Source: Typha latifolia (taxonomy: Eukaryota > Streptophyta > Magnoliopsida > Poales > Typhaceae). From it: a stretch of 64,000 nt of DNA. Made by a program: the position numbers and the translations under genes. A model generated the notes under the pieces. It ran no database searches. It was not told where the DNA came from and saw nothing but the letters and a program-made list of their open reading frames with translations. The stretch spans positions 1,488,001-1,552,000 of the forward strand of contig CM034099.1 of the NCBI GenBank assembly GCA_019914945.1, given 5' to 3'. Below are positions 1-10,132 of the stretch, piece by piece. Position 1 is the first letter of the stretch. Each line of letters begins with the position of its first letter.

Positions 1-690
1 ATCATTATTAATTACTATGAAAAAATACTAAGACACACACGTATGTATCTAAACCTTATACAATGATATTACTCGTTTGCTTAAATAAAACCGAAAAAAA
101 TATTAAAAAATGAAAACAGAGATGTACGCTAAGATTTTAACGTGGAAAAACTCAAATGGAAAAAAAAAACCACGGATCTAAACTCGGATCAAAACTAATC
201 ACTAGAATAGTAGCAGTTATAAGACTGACTCACAAAACAATCCGTTGATCCAAACGACTTTGTTCCACTCAGTCTTGCTCGCTAGAACCCACGATTTACC
301 GCTTCTCGTGATTGATATCCAACCTCAGTAGCCCTTGAGATTGATTTTTCGTCTAGATAGCCCTTAAGACGAAAGATTAAGCTTTGTAGAAGAGTAGGAC
401 CTTGTTGGTTGAAGAAACGATGTAGCCTTAAGTGTTGACATTCAAATTGCTTCACCAACCTCACTAGAGTTAGGACATCACAATACTTATATATGATCTC
501 AAAGATAGAGCCAAATTCAAGTTTTATCCGAACTCACGAAAGTCCAAAAATTACAAACTTTGTGGGTGCATTCGAACGCGGCCCGAGTGCGTTCGAACGG
601 CCTGACTTAATCTCAGGTGCGTTCGAACGGGCCATGACTGCGTTCGAATGCGCACAGAAATAACACTTTCTGTCTGTGCGAATGCATATA
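1..690. other. Left-edge spacer leading into a tandem repeat
   Basis: No gene is supported here. The first 550 bases are AT-rich with no recognisable domain in any frame. From about 568 the sequence changes to GC-richer stretches that repeat the core GCGTTCGAACG, at roughly 590 and 620 with a degenerate copy near 645. These look like degenerate or flanking copies of the 55-bp array that follows. The block could be part of an LTR or other retroelement end, but no primer-binding site or polyprotein is visible, so this is only a guess. Confidence 0.4.
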
Positions 691-1345
691 CCCGCGTTCG
701 AACGCGCTTGTGAACGCGGTGTTTCTGTCTGTGCGAATGCATATACCCGCATTGGAACGCGCTTATGAACGCGATGTTACTCTCTGTGCGAACGCATATA
801 CCTGCATTCGAACGCGCTTGTGAACGCGATGTTACTGTCTGTGCGAACGCCTGCACTCGCATTCGAACGCGCTTGTGAACACGGTGTTTCTGTCTGTGCG
901 AATGCATATACCCGCGTTCGAACGCGCTTGTGAACGCGGTGTTTCTGTCTATGCGAATGCATATACCCGCATTGGAACGCGCTTATGAACGCGATGTTAC
1001 TCTCTGTGCGAACGCATATACCTGCATTCGAATGCGCTTGTGAACGCGATGTTACTGTCTGTGCGAACGCCTGCACCCGCATTCAAACGCGCTTATGAAC
1101 GCGATGTTACTCTCTGTGCGAACGCATATACCTGCATTCGAACGCGCTTGTGAACGCGATGTTATTGTCTATGCGAACGCCTGCACCCGCGTTTGAACGT
1201 GCTTGTGAACGCGATATTACGTCTTGTGCAAACACATATACTCGCATTCGAACGCGCTTGTGAACCCGATGTTACTGTCTGTGCGAACGCACATGCTCGC
1301 ATTCGAACGCGCTTGTGAATGCTGCTCTCTGTCTGTGTGAATGCA
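691..1345. repeat. 55-bp tandem repeat array, about 12 copies
   Basis: Units begin (CCCGC/CTCGC/CCTGC) at 691, 746, 801, 856, 911, 966, 1021, 1076, 1131, 1186, 1241 and 1296, exactly 55 bp apart. Most units hold the 12-bp palindrome GCGTTCGAACGC or a one-base variant, then GCTTGTGAACGCG, a TCTGTCTGTGCGAA motif and often GCATATA. Units 1-3 (691-855) are nearly identical to units 5-7 (911-1075), so there is a second-order period of 220 bp. Because 55 is not a multiple of 3, the minus strand stays open in rotating frames and produces several false ORFs of 68-118 residues. The last unit decays after about 1345. Confidence 0.92.
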
Positions 1346-1390
1346 GTGTGAACGTGCTGTGGACACAGTGTGAACGCGATGTGAACTCAT

Positions 1391-3082
1391 AAATTCTTTT
1401 CTAATAATCTTGCAATTCTTCAAAACAAATACTTTCTAGGCTTGTATAAAAGCTCATATACATATATAAATACACTTAGAATATTTTATACACAATTACC
1501 AATAATAAAAATCTAATATACTACACTAGCAGAGACGATAACACAATTGCTCACATTTTAGCAAAATTTGGACCAAGTCAGGAATCTGGACATCCTTTGT
1601 AACCGGTGAATTCAATAGAACTTTGTATACAAACTATTTCTCAAAAAAAGAAAGAAGAAAGCAACAAAGTAAAGGGAAGATAATAAACTATATACGAAGA
1701 GCAATCGTAGAAAACGTGGGGAAGAAACCGACTTTGGCCGCCGTATTTCCCTCGGGGACAAAGCACACATCACGTCCACCGTAAAGAAACGAGTAGCTCC
1801 GAGCCTCCGACTTGTTTATTGGGGCTTTGCATATCCATCCTGTCACCTCTTCTGCATATACTAACTAAAGCTGCAAGTTTCTGAAAAGCTTATCATCCTT
1901 TCACTTGTATATTATATACATATATACATATTTGAAGTGTGGCTAAAAGGGTCGAAGACGACGTCACTACAAGATGGTCCACCGAATCCATTTAACCATC
2001 GAAAGTGCCCAAAAGAATTTATGATGGTTTATTATTGATAGAAATGTTTTGCTGGTTGTCAGAATATCCGAGACTAGCATTTAATTAGTTTCATATATGA
2101 AGCCAAAAGTTGGTGTCTACGTACGTGATGTATATATATATATACGTCCATGCAAAAAGACGTCTACTACACAACAGTGTGCATGTGCGGCTGCATGCAT
2201 GCATGCCTACCCACCGAACTGACCGTTGCTCCTTGTTTTGAACCAATCATTCATGAATCATGACCAATTTCCATCCTCCAATCTTTTTTCCTTTGAGGAT
2301 TATGTTTCATTAGTGAATTTATACCTCACACTTACCTCTCTTTTTTTTTGTTTTTAAATGTCTATATATCGATTAATTATAATTTTGATCCCTCAATTGT
2401 TGCTCTATATTATTTTTATCTCCTCAAGAAATAGATAAATAGGCACACCCCTAAACTAAGGCCTCTCAGGCAATATTTCATTAGAAATTTTAATAGAAAT
2501 AATTTTAGTAATTTAACTAATTTAAAAGAGGGATAAAAATGTTCTCATCTTTCTTCCATATACTTCAAACAATCTTTAGTGCTCTCTTACGATAACTTCT
2601 GCAAATATTACACTCTAAAATTACTATTATCTAATTCCTTTAAAATCCATTTCTAATATAAGGGGAGAATAGAAAGTAATGATAATTTTGTCCATCTAAT
2701 TAATTAATTTTTAATAAAGTTTCTAATGGAGAAAGCTAGTGATATAATTAGATAATTTAGGAGTTATATGTGTGGGTGTAAATAATATGAAGTGATAGCC
2801 GATGGGTCAAAATATAATTAACCCTCTGTATATATTGATTGAGCTTCATATTTTAAACTTTATTCCCAAGTAATGCTATTATAAAATACTAAATATTTTT
2901 CCAGAATTAAATTTGAATTTTCAAAAGTATCCTAGTCTCGAAAATATATTTGTATTTTTTGGGAGGTATCCCATTTTAAAAAGACAGTTTCTGATAACAA
3001 TATAAAAAAAATGTGGGCCTCGAAAATATTGAAAAAGATAGAACATGAACGTTGTGAAATATAAATTCCCTTCTCCAAACAC
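1391..3082. other. Intergenic, upstream of the purine permease
   Basis: AT-rich spacer with no supported gene. It includes a short TA run near 2131-2144, a GCATGCATGCATG run near 2191-2206, and poly-T tracts. The stretch just before the permease gene presumably holds its promoter. Confidence 0.5.
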
Positions 3083-3090
3083 TATAAAAA
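3083..3090 (+). promoter_or_regulatory. TATA box of the purine permease gene
   Basis: TATAAAAA, in the context CTATAAAAATAGG, lies 48 bases before the chosen ATG at 3138, leaving room for a transcription start near 3110-3120. The open frame extends upstream to an ATG at 3045, but that codon precedes the TATA box and should not be in the mRNA. This argues for translation starting at 3138 or at the in-frame ATG at 3144. Confidence 0.6.
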
Positions 3091-3137
3091 TAGGTACTCA
3101 CTCTTCTTGTTCTCCAAACACCAGAAACCAAGCAGTA

Positions 3138-4513
3138 ATGTCAATGGCTACCACAATAGAAGTAAAAGAACCCATGTCCTGTAGATATCCCCCACCACCA
3201 CCTCCTCCTCCTCCTCCTTCCTCTCGTCTACTAAAACTCTTCCTCCTCCTCAACGCCACCCTCATGCTCTTCGGCGCCGCCGCTCCACTCCTCCTCCGCC
3301 TCTACTTCCTCCACGGCGGCCGCCGCCTCTGGCTCTCCTCTTTTCTCCAAGTCTGCGGTTGGCCTCTCCTCCTCCTCCCTCTCCCCTTCTCCTCCAAATC
3401 CAAACACCACCTCTCCCTCCCCCTCTTCATCTCCTTCTTCCTTATCGGCCTATTCACCGCCATCAGCTGCTACCTCTACGCCTTCAGCACCTCCTACCTC
3501 CCCCTCTCCACCTCCTCCCTCCTCGCCTCCACCCAGCTCGCTTTCACCGCCTTCTTCGCCTTCCTCGTCGTCAAGCAACGCTTCACCCCGTACTCCTTCA
3601 ATGCTATCGTGCTGCTAACGCTTGGGCCGCTCGTGCTTAGTCTCTGCTCGACATCGGATAAGTTGGTCGGGGAGGCGGCGTCGAAGTATTACGTGGCGTT
3701 TTTTATGTGCATTGCGGCGACGGCGATCGTGGGGTTGGCTCTGCCGCTCATGGAGCTCGCCATGCGGTGGAGTCAGACGAAGATTACGTACGGAGTGGTG
3801 TTAGAGATGCAGATAGTTATGGGGGTGGCCGGAACCGTGTTTTGCCTCGTCGGCATGGTCATCAATGGCGACTTCAAGGTGCAGTAGCTCGTATTAACAT
3901 GCAGTTTGCTAACTCTCTCTCTCTCTCTCCTAAACCTTTGCATAGACAAGAAGGACGTAACTTCTTGTCATTATCTAATAACGCAATTACATTTGCCACC
4001 CTATCTTTTTATTAATTTATGGTCACATCCTACTTCTTTATATTTATATTTTGATCCTCCTACTTTTAACTTTATTTTCAGAAAACACCCCAAGTGCTTT
4101 TTGTGGATTATAATTCAAACATAAGGCTCAAAAAAATATAAATAGTAAAACTGTAGGGTGTGAAATACAAAGTTTTCTACTTATTCTAAAAGCCAGCGTA
4201 GCGGGCTTGGCTTGGCCCATCAGACCACGGTGCCGGTTCACAGCCTAGCGGTCGTTGCGGGTGTCGATCGGTGACAGCCGGAGCCGGTTCACAACCTCGC
4301 GAACGGCAGCATCAGAGTATTTAAACAAAATACCTGAATTTTGCGGTGACCGACGCTTCCGGTAATTTTAGTTCTATTAGTTTAGTATCAGTATCTAAAG
4401 ATAGTTGCAGTTGTGGTATTATCTAGTAGATATCGAGATTTATAGCTGATGTCACCTTATCATAATTATGAAAATTAAGCTTCTAGTATAATAAAATTAA
4501 AAAATTAATATGA

Positions 4514-4554
<41 letters not shown>

Positions 4555-4963
4555 ATTATTTGAGAGTACTCTATACATAATTATTTTGGCTAATTAATTT
4601 CTTCTTCACTTTGCACAGGTGATAGCAAGAGAAGCAAAAGAATTCGGACTGGGAGAGGCGAAGTATTACATGTTGCTCATCTGGGACGCCATCTTGTGGC
4701 AATTACTCAATGTGGGACTTGTGGGTCTCATATACACTTCCATCTCGGCTCTCCTCGCCGGCATTATGGTTGCAGCCCTCCTCCCGGTCGCCGAGATCTT
4801 AGCAGTCATCTTCCTTCATGAGAAGTTCGATGGTGGCAAAGCTGTGGCCCTAATCCTCGCCCTGTGGGGTTTCTTCTCCTACTTGTATGGCGAGAAGAAG
4901 CGAAGCAGGAAGCTAAAGCAAACAGCACTAGAGATGGAGCTGCCTACTGCTTCTACTCCATGA
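3138..4963 (+). CDS. Purine permease (PUP family) transporter
   Basis: Two exons, 3138-3878 and 4619-4963, joined in phase 0, give about 361 aa, the usual size for plant purine permeases. These multi-pass membrane carriers of the drug/metabolite transporter superfamily take up purines, cytokinin bases or related compounds with protons. A proline run (residues about 18-27) precedes a series of about ten hydrophobic segments. Family signatures are STSYLPLSTSSLLASTQLAF near residue 120, and in exon 2 ALLPVAEILAVIFLHEKF followed by ALILALWGFFSYLYGE. The intron donor is GTGCAG, weaker than usual, and the acceptor is TTGCACAG. The intron holds a long TG microsatellite. The ATG at 3138 is chosen because a TATA box lies between it and the upstream in-frame ATG at 3045. 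Which PUP subgroup it belongs to, and its substrate, cannot be told. Exon 1 is strongly C-rich, as in many monocot genes. Confidence 0.9.
4515..4552. repeat. (TG)19 microsatellite
   Basis: Uninterrupted TG dinucleotide run of 38 bases in the permease intron, ending 66 bases before the splice acceptor. It is likely to vary in length between individuals. Confidence 0.97.
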
Positions 4964-5828
4964 GAGCTTATTTATGTAGCTGCATTCATTGTGAATCTTT
5001 TGTCAAGACTACAAGAAATTGTCATTCGGTTATTAGTAGTAGAAGACCTATGAGTACCTTGAGATTCCATCTTTATTAACTAGAATTCCCGTTAATAAAC
5101 AATCATTTGTAACACGAGGGATGACGTACAAAGGTCTTCCTCTCTTCTTACTTCTTAGCTCTAAAGTTGAAGCACCCTGAATTGAATGTTACGCTTCATC
5201 TTATGCATTGATACTTCAAGGGTCGATTAAGTCCCCCTTTGTTTGCGAGATAAGAAAAAAAAGGAACCTTGATAAGGTATTTATTTTAGGATTTTAAATG
5301 AGTTCTTGCTCCCCTTCTCTTCCAATATCAAGGTTCTTCTCTGCTTTAATTTAGGTAATAATCCTAAAATAACTAATTTATAATGTATTCCAGTTCTACT
5401 ATGATAATGGAGTTGGCTCTTACAAAATTCCTTAGGAGTTGAACCTAAAATATCATTTGGCTGACACTGGTATCTATCCATTAACTGCAGATGTTCGGTC
5501 AGCAGTTACCCTGTTTCTGTTTGACTACCTAAAGTTTAGCATCTCTACCTTTTCTACTCTTCTTCGAATCCACACCACTTTCGTCCCTTTCAACCATTAC
5601 TTTATACTTCTTCCTCTTCATCTTCTCCTCACACCTCCATTAATTGGACCACCTTTGCGTCTCACATGTTCCAATAACTACATGCATCCACACAAACCAA
5701 GACAAAAAAGTTAGCACTGGAAGCTTAGGAACTACTCCATTACTCGCCCACGATCAGATATCTAAACTCCTTCCTCCGATCCCAAATGGTAATAAGCCGA
5801 TCTGGGGAAGAAGACAACAATACCCAGG
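4964..5828. other. Intergenic between permease and GT61 genes
   Basis: Contains the 3' end of the permease transcript and the promoter and leader of the GT61 gene. No other coding segment is supported; the open frames here have no recognisable domain. Confidence 0.5.
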
Positions 5829-7339
5829 ATGGCCGTCTCCTCTCCTACTAAGCTCCATATCACCACAAAGTCCTTGGCCAAAACCAGGAGCTTCCCCTCC
5901 TCCACCCACTCCCTCAGGTGTTTGCGGAAATTCCTAGCCGCCCTTTTTGCTTTCCTCATCCTCTTCCAACTCCAAATAATCCTCCGGACTCTCAAGATAG
6001 ACCTCCAGTTCCCTCTCTCATCCTCAATGCAGCTTCACCTTCTCCCTCGCGGAGAAGTCGCCTTCCTTCCCCTCAAGGACCTTCGCCTCGCCCAGACTCC
6101 GATGGATGGAAATACTTGGTTTATGAGCTCCCTCAACGACACGTACGAGACCGGCGAGACTGAGTACCTCCACTTCCCTTCCGTCGCGTCAAAGGGCCGG
6201 TTGCTATGCTTGGCCGGCCGTAGCATTTCCAATGGCACCATGAACTCTTACGCGCTCGCTCTACCACATGGTCTCCCACGATATGCGAAGCTCCTCTCGG
6301 GCCTGACCTTCGTGTCCGACACGTACTACGACTACGAGAATTTGTGGCACGGGCTATCCGCGGTGGTGCCATTCGCGGCGTGGCATAGAAGAAAAGGATG
6401 TGCTATGCCTGCAAGATGGGTGTTATACCACGAAGGCGAGCTCAGATCTAGAATGGGCACTTGGGTAAGCAACGTAACCGCAGCAACATTCGGGCAAGAG
6501 ACTAACATCGAGAGGTTTGAGAGGAGCGACGACGGCCCGAGTTGCTTCGAGGAGGCGGTCGTGTTCCGGCACAACGAGGGGAAGATGACGAGGGAGAGGA
6601 AGGTGAAGGTGTATGACATGATGAGGTGCAAGGCCAGAGCATATTGTAATGTTAGGAGGAATGTTGAAGACCTGAAGAACATAAGGATAACATTGTTTTT
6701 CAGAGTTGGCGCAAGGGCCTTCAAGGACGAGGAAGGAGTTATAAAGATATTTGAGAGAGAGTGCAAGAAGGTGAAGGGGTGCCATGTCAAGGTTGCAAGG
6801 CCTAATAACTTGACCTTCTGTGATCAGGTATATATATATTTGTTTACTTCTATATATATATATATATACACACACACGTATGTTTGTGATCTCCATTTTA
6901 GAATTCAAGATGGTAATTAACATTGATGCAGGTGAAATTAATGACTGAAACAGACATTCTGGTGTCTTCTCATGGAGCCCAATTGACAAACATGTTCTTC
7001 ATGGACAAGAACAGCAGCATAATGGAGTTCTACCCCAAGGGATGGCGAGAGCTAGCAGGAGCAGGGCAATATGTGTATCGATGGCTAGCGAGCTATTCAG
7101 GGATGGCACATCGAGGAGCATGGTATGATCCAAATGGTGATCCATGCCCGTATAACGTAACGTCTCGCTGCATGTCCTTCTACAAGAATAAGTTGATAGG
7201 GCATGACGAGGCCTCGTTGACGAATTGGACGATCACGGTGCTCAAAGAGGAGAGGCAACGCAAGCTAAGAATTATTAATGGCAGACACCTCAAACCCACC
7301 TCCTCCTGTGATTGTGATATCAGCATGCAGGTAGCTTAA
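5829..7339 (+). CDS. GT61 family glycosyltransferase (Golgi, type II membrane)
   Basis: Exons 5829-6827 and 6932-7339, joined in phase 0 (donor CAG|GTATAT, acceptor GCAG), encode 468 aa. Residues about 32-55 (LRKFLAALFAFLILFQLQII) form a single signal-anchor, giving a short cytosolic tail and a lumenal catalytic domain. Exon 2 starts just before the family's best conserved block, SSHGAQLTNMFFMDKNSSIM, followed by EFYPKGW. Plant GT61 enzymes include xylosyl- and arabinosyltransferases for xylan and N-glycan xylosylation. The HGAQLTNMFFM form, with the following GQYVYRW and CPYN segments, resembles the Arabidopsis At2g41640/At3g57380 group, often labelled POMGNT2-like, rather than the grass arabinoxylan clade. 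That placement is from memory and not certain. Several N-glycosylation sequons are present (NDT, NGT, NVT, NLT, NSS). The exact donor and acceptor sugars are unknown. Confidence 0.88.
6851..6877. repeat. (TA)n(CA)n microsatellite
   Basis: TA run passing into a CA run inside the short (104 bp) intron of the GT61 gene. It follows closely on the GTATATATAT donor. Confidence 0.9.
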
Positions 7340-8287
7340 TTCCTTTATTATATACTTTAAACTTTACCTTGTGGAAAGTGTACATGTAGACCGATTGAAG
7401 TCGAGCCACGTGTAAACAAAAAGGTATTTTTATTATTATATGAAATATTAATATTAAAAGATGCCATCAAATTAACCCACAGAGGAGCAATCACTACACA
7501 AAGAAGACTAGTAAATCAAATTTTATTTAATTTTAACTCGCTTGCTTAATTAATGAAGCGAACACAACACAACGCTTACTTTTTTTAAAAGTAAAATGAA
7601 GGCTTTATTTACAAATACTAAAAAGAAAGAATTTTGTTTCTAATATAGTCAAAATATATGATATTATTTGTAATTTTCTCTACCTTTTATGTGCAATCAT
7701 TTTTTTTTTCTCCAGAAAAAATCTCATATACATCATAAGGAAATAATGTATATGAAGTCCTGCAGAAGCATGTACAGGCGATAAAGTTGGAATAGGTTGA
7801 AAGATATAAACATGAAAGAAGAAAAAGAATTAAAAAAAGAAGAAGAAAGGTACTAGAGATGATAATAATCTTTTGTATGTCAAAGGATATCTCTAATTAA
7901 TTAAATAGAACCATATATGTAAAATACTATAAATTCAAAGCCAGATAGATTGTGAATATAGTAGCTTAAATAATTACTACACTATATCTATAAAATAAAG
8001 AAGAGCAGGCCTAGTAGGTGCTCTCCAATTACCAAACTTGGGGACAATGTGAAATATCTCTTTCAAGTGCAACTTACCTTAGTTACCTTCCACGTTAAGA
8101 ACTTTGAGCTTGCTGTTTCCCTCAAATCGTTACCACTCCTTCTACATACTTAGCAATCAAACATCAATAAATGTGGGCGCGAATGCATCCTTACATCAAT
8201 TTTAACTTTAAAATCATTCTTATCTATCAGTGCAAGAAAGGGACCATCTATTGCATCACTCCAACTATTTAAATACACAAGTACACC
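7340..8287. other. Intergenic, AT-rich
   Basis: 3' flank of the GT61 gene and upstream region of the next locus. Homopolymer runs and AT-rich sequence only; no gene seen. Confidence 0.5.
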
Positions 8288-9172
8288 ATGAAGGAACCAG
8301 AGGTGGAAAGGATATCAAAGCTCCAAGTTGTTGGCCATGAAGCCGTTGTGAGGTTCTCATTTATCCTCATTTATGTTTAAGTTCTTAGTCGTTACTTTCC
8401 GTGGACTCTTATGCATGAACTGATCATAATTCCTCAAAAGGGTCTTTCAAAAGTATTCAGGTTGATCGTCAAATTGTTCGATTAGGTTCGGAGGAGCTCC
8501 ACGTTGCCCAATTACATGGTCTCTATCGCTAATCTCTTTAATCTCTCTGCGTGTTTGTGTTGTTATCTTATATCCATAGATATATCGACATTAGTTTAAG
8601 GTCGATCATATCTGCTTTGTTAAGTGCAGGATGCTGTTAACAAAATTGCGGTTTCTTCAGAGGAAGAAAGAAAAATCCGAGATGAGTTAGAGTTACACAT
8701 AGAGAGAGATTTAGAAGAAGAGATTAAAGATGGCATGCGATGTCTAGCTCGCCGCCTCCAAATGTTGTATAAACACAAGGAGGACAGGAGGAAAGATGAT
8801 AACACACAGCGATCATCTAATGTTTTCAGCGAGCTCAACATTATGATTAAATTGGATGGGCAGTGCAGGATTGATATATGTGAAGCTAAACCGAGTGCTC
8901 ACAGCATGGGTAGATCATGCAGTACTAAATCTGAAGATAAGAAAACGAAGTTACCTCTTCGCCGCAGCAAATTTGATTGGTCGAAGACCCTTCGCTCAGG
9001 AACGGATTTTGTCGGAGATTTGTGGAACAATGATGGAGTTTCTGATAACGGTGAAATGAGTGGTTTCCAAAAGGTTGCAAGGAGGAGGAAGTGGTCTGGC
9101 ACCATAAGTGAAGATGGTAAATTGCGTGAGAGAAAGAACAATAAGCAACTCAACTTGGAATGGAAATTTTAA
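8288..9172 (+). CDS. Uncharacterised coiled-coil protein gene or remnant, 5' structure unresolved
   Basis: I do not recognise the family. Three exon-like pieces are visible. The first starts at the ATG at 8288 and encodes MKEPEVERISKLQVVGHEAV before a GTGAGG donor at about 8348. The second starts after TTCAG at 8461 and reads VDRQIVRLGSEELHVAQLH, with a possible GTCTCT donor after 8518 or 8519. The third starts at about 8630 after TGCAG and runs to a stop at 9172. The third piece begins DAVNKIAVSSEEERKIRDEL, a highly charged helix likely to form a coiled coil, and ends in a basic, low-complexity tail. Pieces one and two join in phase 0. Pieces two and three do not join cleanly at the strongest sites: the GTCTCT donor leaves one base, which would need a weak AAG acceptor at about 8627. 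A broken or fragmentary gene, or a missing small exon, is possible. Confidence 0.45.
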
Positions 9173-10132
9173 CAATTCATCATAACTATGAAAAATAAAT
9201 TTGTCACCTTCTATTTTTTTTTTTTCTTTTTGAATATTGAGTGCAAAAGGTATTCATTTGATGTAACTAGTATATAGATTTGAAGAGTGTTAATTTTAGG
9301 CCTTTATTGTCTCTCTTACCTAAGAAAAGTATTGTGCATTGACTAACATCGTAAAATAATCTCAAGAAAGAATTTAGAAATTAAATTTGGTACACTGATT
9401 GCCCCCTTAAATTAATAGTAATTGGAGAAATCAAAGAGACAAGAGACTTGAAGCGTAGTTGAGCATCTTAAAGCAGATGAAAATACTTGGTACTTTTACC
9501 CAGACAAAAAAGAAGGGATACACAACGAAAACTTTCAATTATTCGCAGCCAGGATAACATGGCAAACTGACCAACCAAGTTGTTCATCCACAAGCAATAT
9601 CCACACAACCATCAGGCAATTAACAAACGTCAACTGCTTGACAACATTCCCCATTTTCCACAATTAATTAAAGAAACATGCAGCAGTGATCTTTTTTTAC
9701 TATAATTTATCCTCAATCTTATCAAATTCTCCATCCGGGGAAGGAAATCGAAGAAAAGAGTGCACTTTCCTTAATACAAAGCGATTATTACAATCTTCAA
9801 TAAAAATATATAAATTTCCATATAGCTTGGAAATGTTCATATAGAGTTGTCATATTTTCTCAAATGGGATATAAATTGTGCTGAGATAAAGATACACGGT
9901 GGAAGACACAAGGGACAGTGAAGCACTAAAAATTTATTTGCGAGCATTATACTTGGAACATATAATTCAGTTTAGCTGTTTAAATAGAAAAAAAACTCAT
10001 AAAACACATTTAAATTAAACACCATGGGACAAACACCTATACTATCCACACCGAGTACATATAAATCACTGAAATGCAAGCATAAGTTCATTCTCAGCAT
10101 AACACTGTATATGAAGCATGGAGACCTGACGG
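9173..10132. other. Intergenic between convergent genes
   Basis: AT-rich sequence holding the 3' flanks of the coiled-coil locus (plus) and the GEM-like gene (minus). No other feature supported. Confidence 0.5.

Noticed and set aside
551..1423. Several overlapping minus-strand open frames of 68-118 codons repeating MRVYAFAQTE-like peptides
   Set aside because: They are produced by the 55-bp tandem array, rotate through frames with each unit, and have no domain or splice context.
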